Positions 7,041 to 13,862 of a stretch of 43,133 nucleotides of DNA are shown here, in pieces (the first letter of the stretch is position 1; the number at the start of each line of letters is the position of its first letter). A program made the translations under genes and the position numbers. The stretch is from JANMAT01 sp031359995. Its GTDB lineage: Bacteria; Actinomycetota; Acidimicrobiia; Acidimicrobiales; Ilumatobacteraceae. The notes under the pieces were generated by a model, which was not told the origin of the DNA, ran no database searches, and saw only the letters and a program-made list of their open reading frames with translations. The stretch lies in the NCBI GenBank assembly GCA_031359995.1, contig JANMAT010000088.1, positions 1 through 43,133 of the forward strand, given 5' to 3'.

Positions 7041-8279
7041 TCAGCCGGTGAGCTGGCGACGCAGGTAGTCGAGCGAGCTGATCACGGCCATCTGGCGCAT
7101 CTGGTCACGCAACCCGGGCAGCCGTAACGAGGTGGTGAGCACCTCGTCGCCGATGGCCAGGCCCACGTGCAGCGTGCCCACCGGTTGGCCGTCCTGCTCG
7201 GCCGGCCCCGCCACCCCGGTGAGACCCAGGCCCACGTCGGCACCCAGCACGCGCCGCGCGCCCACGGCCATGGCCGCCGCTGTCTCGGGGTTCACCACCG
7301 GACCTTCGGGCACACCCAGCACCGAGAACTTCACATCGCTGGCGTAGGACACGATCGAGCCGCGCAGCACGTCGGACGCACCGGCCACGCCCGTGAGCCG
7401 CGCCCCCACCAGACCGCCGGTGACCGACTCGGCCAAGCCGAGCGTGAGGCCACGCTCGCGCAGCAGTTGCAGCACCACCGACTCCATCGTGTCGTCGTCG
7501 AACCCGAACACGATGGGGCCGAGCTCGGCTCGGATCCGCGCCTCGTAGGTGGCCAGCAGCGCGTCGACGGTGGGCCGGTCGGGGCCCTTGCCCGTGAGGC
7601 GCACCTTCAGGCCCTCCCACCCGCTGGCCAGGAACGCCAGCGTCGGGTTGCCGGCGGCGTCGAGCTCGGCGATGAGATCGTCGAGGCGCTCGTTGAGCCC
7701 GCTCTCGCTCTCGCCCCACGTGCGCAGGGTTCGGCTGGCGATGGTGGCGCTCTCGCCCGATCGGCGGCGCAGGTCGGGCAGCACCGCCCGCTCGAGCATG
7801 TCCTGCATCTCGTGGGGCACGCCGGGCACGAGGTACATGACCTTGTCACCCACCGGGCAGATGAGCCCGGGCGCGGTGCCCCGCGTCTGGGGGATCACCT
7901 CGGCGCCGTCGGGCACCTGGGCCTGGCGCAGGTTGTTCTCGGCCATGCGCCGGCCACGCTTGGCGAACAGGTCGCGAATGAACTCGGCCACCGCCTCGTC
8001 GTGGTGCTGGCCCACCCCCATCACGGCGGCGGCGGCGTCACGCGTGATGTCGTCGTGGGTGGGACCGAGGCCACCGCACACGACCACCGCGTCGGAGCGC
8101 TCCAGCGCCTCCTGCATGGCGGTGATGATGCGGGCCAGGTTGTCGCCCACCTTGGCCTGGTACAGGCAGTCGAGGCCCGAGAGCGCGAACTGCTCACCGA
8201 TCCACGAGGAGTTCGTATCGTTGATCTGGCCGAGCAGCAGCTCCGTCCCCACGGCCAGCACTTCGCACCGCAACCCCAT
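7041..8279 (-). CDS. cinA: CinA family protein (MocF-like domain plus NMN deamidase-type domain)
   Basis: 412 residues, full length for CinA. The N-terminal molybdopterin-binding-like domain shows EVLAVGTELLLGQINDTNS and VVCGGLGPTHDDITRDA. The C-terminal CinA domain shows LGLAESVTGGLVGARLT and GLTGVAGPAEQDGQPVGT. The family has ADP-ribose pyrophosphatase and nicotinamide mononucleotide deamidase activities and acts in NAD salvage and in some species with RecA/competence. It is last in the minus-strand run rimO-pgsA-cinA, a common actinobacterial arrangement. The ribosome-binding site GGGAGG lies inside a short hairpin directly before the ATG. Confidence 0.95.
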   Translation of the reverse strand: MGLRCEVLAVGTELLLGQINDTNSSWIGEQFALSGLDCLYQAKVGDNLARIITAMQEALERSDAVVVCGGLGPTHDDITRDAAAAVMGVGQHHDEAVAEFIRDLFAKRGRRMAENNLRQAQVPDGAEVIPQTRGTAPGLICPVGDKVMYLVPGVPHEMQDMLERAVLPDLRRRSGESATIASRTLRTWGESESGLNERLDDLIAELDAAGNPTLAFLASGWEGLKVRLTGKGPDRPTVDALLATYEARIRAELGPIVFGFDDDTMESVVLQLLRERGLTLGLAESVTGGLVGARLTGVAGASDVLRGSIVSYASDVKFSVLGVPEGPVVNPETAAAMAVGARRVLGADVGLGLTGVAGPAEQDGQPVGTLHVGLAIGDEVLTTSLRLPGLRDQMRQMAVISSLDYLRRQLTG

Positions 8280-8292
8280 CGGGAGCCTCCCG
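8280..8292 (-). promoter_or_regulatory. cinA ribosome-binding site inside an inverted repeat
   Basis: On the minus strand CGGGAG and CTCCCG flank a single G directly before the cinA ATG, and the GGGAGG Shine-Dalgarno is part of the stem. If it folds, ribosome loading would depend on opening it, for example by ribosomes finishing pgsA 21 nt upstream. This is short and could be chance. Confidence 0.35.
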
Positions 8293-8300
8293 GGCGCTCG

Positions 8301-8876
8301 CTAGCGCCCCATCTGCTCGGCGATGGTGCGCCGAGCGTTGATCAGGTACATGACGCCCGTGTAGGTGGTGAGCACGACCGCCACCCACAGCAGGATCGTC
8401 CACGTCCACGTGAAGCGGCGAGCCGTGACGGGCAGCAGGGCGAAGGCCACCGCGAACTGCTGCGTGACCGTCTTCAGCTTGGCGCCGCGGCTGGCCGGCA
8501 CCGACACGCCCCGTGTGCCCACCACGGAGCGGTACACGCTGATCAGGAACTCGCGGCCGGCGATGAGGCCCACGGGCAGCAGCCAGAACACCCCCTCGTG
8601 CACCAGGGTGAGCATGGCGCCCAGCACGAGCACCTTGTCGGCCAGCGGGTCCAGGAACGCGCCCGAACGCGTGGTGCCCTGGCGCCGGGCCAACCAGCCG
8701 TCGATGAAGTCGGTGGAGCACAGCGCGAACCACATGAGCAGCGCCGGCCACGAACCCTTCCTGCCGTCGATCAGGACGAACAGGCCGGGCGCCAGCAGCA
8801 TGCGAGCCACGGTGACGGCGTTGGCCCACGTGGCCAGAGCCGATGGATCGTGCGCGGTCTCCGTGGTGCTGCTCAT
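8301..8876 (-). CDS. pgsA: CDP-diacylglycerol--glycerol-3-phosphate 3-phosphatidyltransferase
   Basis: This 191-residue integral membrane CDP-alcohol phosphotransferase makes phosphatidylglycerophosphate, the precursor of phosphatidylglycerol and cardiolipin. The signature DFIDGWLARR followed by SGAFLDPLADK matches D-x2-DG-x2-AR-x8-G-x3-D-x3-D, including the metal-binding aspartates. Several hydrophobic segments follow (LGAMLTLVHEGVFWLLPVGL, ILLWVAVVLTTYTGVMYLI). Its ATG overlaps the rimO stop as ATGA. Phosphatidylinositol phosphate synthases share the motif, but linkage to rimO and cinA favours PgsA. Confidence 0.93.
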   Translation of the reverse strand: MSSTTETAHDPSALATWANAVTVARMLLAPGLFVLIDGRKGSWPALLMWFALCSTDFIDGWLARRQGTTRSGAFLDPLADKVLVLGAMLTLVHEGVFWLLPVGLIAGREFLISVYRSVVGTRGVSVPASRGAKLKTVTQQFAVAFALLPVTARRFTWTWTILLWVAVVLTTYTGVMYLINARRTIAEQMGR

Positions 8877-10162
8877 CCGAGGGCCTCGGCCTCCAGATCG
8901 GGGCCGAGCGCGCCGACGACGCGCACGGTCTGGAACGTCCCCACCGGCAGCGTGTCGGGCACCTGCACCACTCCGTCGATCTCGGGCGCCTCGCGGTGGC
9001 TGCGACCCACGCCGGGGGCGTCGACGAGCACCTCGATGTCACGGCCGATGAGGTCGTCACGGCAGGCCGCGGTGATGGCGTCCTGCATCTCGCGCAGCTC
9101 ACCCAGACGCTCGGCCATGAGCGTGTCGGGCACCGCACCGTCGAGGTCGTAAGCATGGGTGCCCTCCTCGCGGCTGAAGGCGAAGAAGCCGCACCAGTCG
9201 AGCTGGGCCTGGCGGACGAAGTCGAGCAGCTCGTCGTGGTCGGCCTCGGTCTCGCCCGGGTAGCCGACGATGAAGTTCGACCGGAAGGCGGCCTCGGGGA
9301 AGCGCCCGCGTATGTCGTCGATGCGACCGAGGAAGCGGCGGCCGTCGCCCCAGCGGCGCATGCGGCGCAGCAGCGGCTTCGACACGTGCTGCAGCGACAG
9401 GTCGAAGTACGGCACCCCGGTGGCGCCAATGGCGTCGATCAGCTCGTCGGACAGGTCGGACGGGTACAGGTACAGCAGGCGCACCCGCGGGACCCGTTCG
9501 GCCACCGAGCGCACCAGGGGGACGATGGCGCCGGCGCCGAGACCGGCGACGTCCTTGCCGTAGGACGCCAGGTCCTGGGCCACGAGCACGATCTCCTGCA
9601 CGCACAGGGTGTCGACCTCGTCGAGCACCGACTGGGGCGACCGGCTGCGTTGGGGCCCCCGGAAGGTGGGGATGGCACAGAACCCGCACGTGCGGTCGCA
9701 GCCCTCGGCGATCTTCACGTACGCCCAGGGCGCCGTGCCCTTCGGACGGGGCAGGTTGAGCAGGTCGAACGCCGGCACCGCCCGGGCCGGCGCGTCGGCC
9801 GGCCGCCGCGGTTTGGCCCCGAGCTGCACCGGTACGCCGGCCTGCACGGGAACCCCGAAGCCGGCCACGCGGTCGACCTCGGGCAGGGCGGCGGCCAGTT
9901 CGGCGCCGTAGCGCTCGGCCATGCACCCGGTGACCACGAGCTCGGCACCCCGCTTGCGCACACCTTCCAGGCTCAAGATCGTGTCGATCGACTCCTGGCG
10001 GGCCTCCTCGATGAAGGCACACGTGTTGACCACCACCAGGTCGGCGTCGGCGGGGTCGTCAGCCGCCTCGAAACCGTCCGCCACCAGGGTGCCGACGAGC
10101 TTGTCGGAGTCGACCTGGTTCTTCGGACAGCCCAGCGTCTCGATGTAGAAGCGCCGAGCCAT
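8873..10162 (-). CDS. rimO: Ribosomal protein S12 methylthiotransferase RimO
   Basis: About 429 residues from ATG 10162 (MARRFYIETLGCPKNQVDS). Upstream in-frame sequence to 10321 runs through the promoter region and is rejected. Order: N-terminal UPF0004 domain with three cysteines (LGCPKNQ, VVNTCAF, VTGCMAER), the radical-SAM core with CxxxCxxC in EGCDRTCGFC, then a TRAM domain near the end. CPKNQVDSDK and APEIDGVV fit RimO better than MiaB. The enzyme adds a methylthio group to an aspartate of S12 using SAM and two iron-sulfur clusters. It is first in the run with pgsA and cinA. Confidence 0.95.
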   Translation of the reverse strand: MARRFYIETLGCPKNQVDSDKLVGTLVADGFEAADDPADADLVVVNTCAFIEEARQESIDTILSLEGVRKRGAELVVTGCMAERYGAELAAALPEVDRVAGFGVPVQAGVPVQLGAKPRRPADAPARAVPAFDLLNLPRPKGTAPWAYVKIAEGCDRTCGFCAIPTFRGPQRSRSPQSVLDEVDTLCVQEIVLVAQDLASYGKDVAGLGAGAIVPLVRSVAERVPRVRLLYLYPSDLSDELIDAIGATGVPYFDLSLQHVSKPLLRRMRRWGDGRRFLGRIDDIRGRFPEAAFRSNFIVGYPGETEADHDELLDFVRQAQLDWCGFFAFSREEGTHAYDLDGAVPDTLMAERLGELREMQDAITAACRDDLIGRDIEVLVDAPGVGRSHREAPEIDGVVQVPDTLPVGTFQTVRVVGALGPDLEAEALG

Positions 10163-10288
10163 GAGCCTCAAGCCTAGTTCGTGCTCAGCAGCGGCAAGCA
10201 GGCCACCTATAGGGTGCTGCCACAGTACTAGCACCTTGGTCCACTGGAAGTGGCATGCCGCAGGCCTCAGTCTCTGCGGTGGAGGTAC

Positions 10289-11119
10289 ATGCGAATCGTG
10301 GCTACGAACATCGGAATGCATCGAGGGACCGCGCCGGAGCCGGTCACCGACGCCCGCCCCGTGGTCTACTCGCGCCGGGCCGTCTCATCGCCCATCGCTG
10401 CCACCCGGACCACCCTCGGCATGGGCGCCGGCCGGTCTCGTCGCTACCCGCGCCGGGCCTTGGGCCTCACCTTCACGACCGCCCTGTGGATCGCCGCCAG
10501 CGCCGCCTGCGCCACCGGCGCCTACGCCGTGCGGTCGTCGCTCTTCCCCCACCTCGGCTCGGCCACGCCGAACTCCACCAAGACGGTGTGGAACTACGAC
10601 GAGTCCAACGACGGCGCCAACACCACCGTGGCCACGGCGGCACCCGGCCCGTCGGCCACCACGGCGGCTGGCACCGGCTCGTCGACGGCCGGCAGCACCG
10701 CCGCAACCGGCCCTGGCGACCCCGGCACCGGCACCGGCACCGACGACAGCGGCAGCAGCGGGGCGACCGGGTCGGGCACCAGCGGCTCCGGCGCCGGCCG
10801 TTCCACCACGGGCACCAGCGCCGCCGGCACCACCGCCACCACGGCGGGCAAGAGCGGCTCCAGCAACACCACGGGGGCCCCCACGGCCACCACCGCCCCG
10901 AAGGGCGGCAACACGACGACGGCCACCAACGGCCCGGCGACCACCAGCGCCACCACGGCGCCGGCCACCACCCGGCCCACGTCGCCGGGCACCACCTCAC
11001 CGGGCACCACCTCGCCGGCCACCACCACCGCCACGACCTCCCCGGCCACCACCAACGACACCGGTGGCCAGAACGGCAAGGGCAAGGGCGGCGGCGGGAG
11101 CAACACGACCGTCCCGTGA
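10289..11119 (+). CDS. Thr/Ser/Gly-rich single-pass membrane protein upstream of a two-component system
   Basis: About 276 residues. A basic N-terminus (about 50-60, RSRRYPRR) precedes a hydrophobic segment (LGLTFTTALWIAASAACATG), then about 190 residues of low-complexity Thr, Ser, Ala, Gly and Pro with recurring TTSPGTTSPATT units, ending GKGKGGGGSNTTVP. That predicts an exported, disordered and probably glycosylated or wall-spanning stalk. No enzyme motif is seen. Its stop nearly abuts the histidine kinase start (GTGACCATG), so the two are co-transcribed and it may take part in sensing; this is inference. The start is uncertain: ATG 10289 has GGAGG only 3 nt away, and ATG 10316 and a GTG near 10298 are alternatives. 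Confidence 0.65.
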   Translation: MRIVATNIGMHRGTAPEPVTDARPVVYSRRAVSSPIAATRTTLGMGAGRSRRYPRRALGLTFTTALWIAASAACATGAYAVRSSLFPHLGSATPNSTKTVWNYDESNDGANTTVATAAPGPSATTAAGTGSSTAGSTAATGPGDPGTGTGTDDSGSSGATGSGTSGSGAGRSTTGTSAAGTTATTAGKSGSSNTTGAPTATTAPKGGNTTTATNGPATTSATTAPATTRPTSPGTTSPGTTSPATTTATTSPATTNDTGGQNGKGKGGGGSNTTVP

Positions 11120-11121
11120 CC

Positions 11122-12537
11122 ATGGCCAGCAAAGCGACGCTCCCCCCGCCCAACAGCAGCCTGCGGCCGCCGACGCCGATCCGCGCCGAACCCAACGACC
11201 GCGCCGAGCTGTCGCGACGCCTCGGCGCTGCACCGGTGCCCGTCCGGCGACTCGTCCTACGCTTCGTGCTCGCCGGCCTGCCGGCCCTCGTCGCCGCCGT
11301 GGTCATCACCGCCGTGGCCAGCGTGCGCGTCGGCACCCAGCAGGGCATCACCGACGCCAAGCGGGTCACCGAGGTCGGTGGTCTCGTCATCGAGAACCTG
11401 GGGCTCAGCGACGCGCTGCTCACCCTCGACCAGAACAACATGCCGCCGCGTGCCGCCGTCGCGCAGGTCGACGAGGTCGTGCAGAAGTACGTGAAGAAGG
11501 GCCAACCGATCCGGATCAAGATCTGGACACGGGAAGGCGTCGTCGTCTACTCGGACGAGCCCCAGTACGTCGGTCAGAAGTTCCAGCTCGCCGACGACTC
11601 GCTGCGGGCCCTCGACAACCCGAGCGAGGTCAAGGCCGACGTCACCAACCTGAACAAGGAAGAGAACGAGTTCGAGACCGAGACGAAGCTGCTCGAGGTC
11701 TACCAGGCCATCCACACGCCGAACGGCACCGCGGTGCTGTTCGAGGCCTACTTCAGCTACGGCAGCGTCGTCAGCTCGGGCCGCAGCCTCTGGAGCCAGT
11801 TCGCACCCATCGCCGTGGGCAGCCTGCTGCTGCTCGAGCTCGTCCAGATCCCCTTCGCCTGGTCGATGGCCCGCCGCTTGCGGGCCAGCCAGGAGCAGCG
11901 TGAGCGCCTGCTGCAGCACGCCATCGAGTCCTCCGACGCCGAGCGGCGCCGCATCGCCAGCGACCTCCACGACGGCGTCGTGCAGGAGCTGACCGGCGTC
12001 TCCATGTCGCTCACCGCCGCCGGCCTGCGCACCGGCGGACCACCCTCCGAACAGATCCTCACCGAGGCCGGGAACCAGATCCGCGAAAGCGTGAAGTCGC
12101 TGCGGTCGCTGCTGGTCGACATCTACCCGCCGAACCTGCATCAGGAAGGGCTCGAGAGCGCGCTGGCCGACCTGCTCGGCGCCCTCCACAACCGAGGCAT
12201 CCTCACCGATCTGGCCGTCAACGTCTCCGATCGCGAGCTGTCGCCCAGCCACGTGAGCATGCTCTACCGCAGCGCCCAGGAATCGCTGCGCAACGTGGCC
12301 AACCACGCCGGCGCCGGGCGCGTCGCCGTGAAGGTCACCAAGGAGGGCCACGACGTCGTGCTCGTGGTCGACGACGACGGCCGCGGCTTCGACCATGCCA
12401 TGCTGGCCGCCCGCAGCCAGGACGGTCACGTCGGCCTGCGCAGCCTCGCCGGGCTGCTCGCCGACGCCGGCGGCGCCCTCGAGATCCGGTCGGCTCCCGG
12501 TACGGGCACGCGGGTCGAAGTACGGTTGCCCGCATGA
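11122..12537 (+). CDS. NarL-type sensor histidine kinase (HisKA_3)
   Basis: 471 residues. TM1 (about 44-69) and TM2 (about 227-248) bracket an extracellular domain of about 155 residues without a family I recognise. The dimerization box AERRRIASDLHDGVVQEL carries the phospho-accepting His283. The ATPase domain shows the N box SAQESLRNVANHA and G1 box VVDDDGRGF, ending LEIRSAPGTGTRVEVRLP. It phosphorylates the response regulator whose ATG overlaps its stop (ATGA). A GTG at 11116 in frame, overlapping the previous stop, is an alternative start. The extracellular signal is unknown. Confidence 0.93.
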   Translation: MASKATLPPPNSSLRPPTPIRAEPNDRAELSRRLGAAPVPVRRLVLRFVLAGLPALVAAVVITAVASVRVGTQQGITDAKRVTEVGGLVIENLGLSDALLTLDQNNMPPRAAVAQVDEVVQKYVKKGQPIRIKIWTREGVVVYSDEPQYVGQKFQLADDSLRALDNPSEVKADVTNLNKEENEFETETKLLEVYQAIHTPNGTAVLFEAYFSYGSVVSSGRSLWSQFAPIAVGSLLLLELVQIPFAWSMARRLRASQEQRERLLQHAIESSDAERRRIASDLHDGVVQELTGVSMSLTAAGLRTGGPPSEQILTEAGNQIRESVKSLRSLLVDIYPPNLHQEGLESALADLLGALHNRGILTDLAVNVSDRELSPSHVSMLYRSAQESLRNVANHAGAGRVAVKVTKEGHDVVLVVDDDGRGFDHAMLAARSQDGHVGLRSLAGLLADAGGALEIRSAPGTGTRVEVRLPA

Positions 12538-13244
12538 GCACGTCGCCTACCGACCAGCCCACCGACGCGAGCGGCGCCCCCATCACCGGGGTCAAGGTGC
12601 GGGTGGCCGTCGTCGACGACCACGTCATCGTGCGCCACGGCCTGCAGCAGCTCATCGAGACCCGAAGCGACATGGAGCTCGTGGGTGTGGCCGCCAACGG
12701 GCTCGAGGCGCAGGAGCTGGTCACCAACCTGAAGCCCGACGTGGTCCTCATGGACCTCTCCATGCCCGTCATGGACGGGGTCGACGCCACCAAGTGGATC
12801 GTGGAGCACCACCCCTCCAGCAAGGTCGTGGTGCTCACCTCGTTCTCCGAGCAGCGCCGGGTGCTCGACGCGCTCTCGGCCGGCGCCGAGGGGTACCTGC
12901 TCAAGCACTCTGACCCCGAGCAGATCCTGGCCGCCATCTGGGCCGCCTACAACGGCGGCACCCCCATCGACCCGAAGGTCAACCGCGTCCTGCTCGACGC
13001 CAAGCGCATCGGCGCCAGCAGCGTCGAGATCACCGACCGCGAGCGAGAGGTCCTCGTGCTGGTGCGGGCCGGGCTGGCCAACAAGCAGATCGCCCGCAAG
13101 CTCGGCATCTCCGAGCGCACCGTGAAGGCCCACCTCACCAAGATCTTCCAGGCGCTCGGCGTCACCGACCGCACCCAGGCCGCCCTGTGGGCCGCCGAGC
13201 ACCTCACCGACGAGCCGGGCCGCGAGGGCGGCCAGATCGGTTGA
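12534..13244 (+). CDS. NarL/LuxR-family response regulator
   Basis: 236 residues. The receiver domain (about 22-140) has the acidic pair Asp28-Asp29 (VAVVDDH), phospho-acceptor Asp74 (VVLMDLSMP) and Lys124 (GYLLKHS). The LuxR-type helix-turn-helix (about 165-225) reads ITDREREVLVLVRAGLANKQ then ARKLGISERTVKAHLTKIF. Coupled to the sensor kinase by ATGA, it is the output of the pair. Targets cannot be read from the window; the upstream Thr-rich membrane protein gene is a natural candidate because NarL-type operons are often self-controlled. Confidence 0.95.
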   Translation: MSTSPTDQPTDASGAPITGVKVRVAVVDDHVIVRHGLQQLIETRSDMELVGVAANGLEAQELVTNLKPDVVLMDLSMPVMDGVDATKWIVEHHPSSKVVVLTSFSEQRRVLDALSAGAEGYLLKHSDPEQILAAIWAAYNGGTPIDPKVNRVLLDAKRIGASSVEITDREREVLVLVRAGLANKQIARKLGISERTVKAHLTKIFQALGVTDRTQAALWAAEHLTDEPGREGGQIG

Positions 13245-13246
13245 CC

Positions 13247-13269
13247 CGGGGGCAGGTCACCTGCCCCCG
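13247..13269. terminator. Bidirectional terminator hairpin
   Basis: CGGGGGCAGGT (13247-13257) and ACCTGCCCCCG (13259-13269) form a perfect 11-bp inverted repeat around a single base. It sits between the converging response regulator and YidB-like genes, where a shared terminator is expected. Confidence 0.7.
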
Positions 13270-13289
13270 AGCACATCATCCGAACCTGC

Positions 13290-13772
13290 TCAGCCGAGCA
13301 GCTTGCTCACGTCGAGGCCCTTGATGAGGCCACCGAGCTGGCCCACATCGGGCACCTGACCGCCGGGCGTCAGCTTGTCGACAAGACCGGGCAGCAGGGC
13401 CGCGAGGCCCGACTTGGCCTCGTCGTGGGACACGCCCGCCTCCGCGGCCAGCTTGGCCACCTGATCGGTGCCGAGCGCCTGCTCGACCTCGTCCGGTTGG
13501 ATCGACTCGTTGGCCCCGGTGCCGACCCACGACTGGGCCTTGCCGGCCTGACCGGACTGGTTGAACTTGCTGAGCAGCCCACCGAGGCCACCGAGGGCGC
13601 CGCCACCGGCCAGCATCGGCAGGAGCACCTTGAGCAGCCCGCCGTTGCCCCCCACGAGACTGGACAGCCCACCGGGCAGCTCGATGCCACCGGGCAGGTT
13701 CATCCCACCGCTCTGGGCACCACCCTTCTTCTTGCCACCGAGCAGGCCACCGATCATGTCCATGATGCCCAT
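13290..13772 (-). CDS. YidB/DUF937-like protein
   Basis: 160 residues starting MGIMDMIGGLLGG at ATG 13772, preceded by AGGAG 6 nt upstream; a GTG one codon earlier is too close to that site. The first half is Gly/Leu/Pro-rich (LPGGIELPGGL, LAGGGALGGLGGLLSKF). The second is the conserved block SWVGTGANESIQPDEVEQAL followed by a helical region (ALGTDQVAKLAAEAGVSHDE), characteristic of YidB/DUF937 proteins. Their function is poorly known. It lies 90 nt downstream of ftsK on the same strand and may be read with it. Confidence 0.8.
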   Translation of the reverse strand: MGIMDMIGGLLGGKKKGGAQSGGMNLPGGIELPGGLSSLVGGNGGLLKVLLPMLAGGGALGGLGGLLSKFNQSGQAGKAQSWVGTGANESIQPDEVEQALGTDQVAKLAAEAGVSHDEAKSGLAALLPGLVDKLTPGGQVPDVGQLGGLIKGLDVSKLLG

Positions 13773-13862
13773 CACAGGCTCCTTCGCTTCCGAAATCGCC
13801 GCGCACCTTAGGCCACGCCCTGTGGATGACGCGTGACCCGGGGGCGATGACGCCGAACCCGG

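Noticed and set aside
10213..10235. Inverted repeat GGTGCT/AGCACC in the rimO divergent promoter region as an operator
   Set aside because: Only 6 bp per arm with one site and no matching copy elsewhere; too weak to list.
10600..11060. Periodic ACC/ACG-rich repeats as a possible CRISPR or tandem DNA repeat
   Set aside because: They are irregular Thr/Ser/Gly codons of one low-complexity protein, with no constant repeat and spacer lengths.
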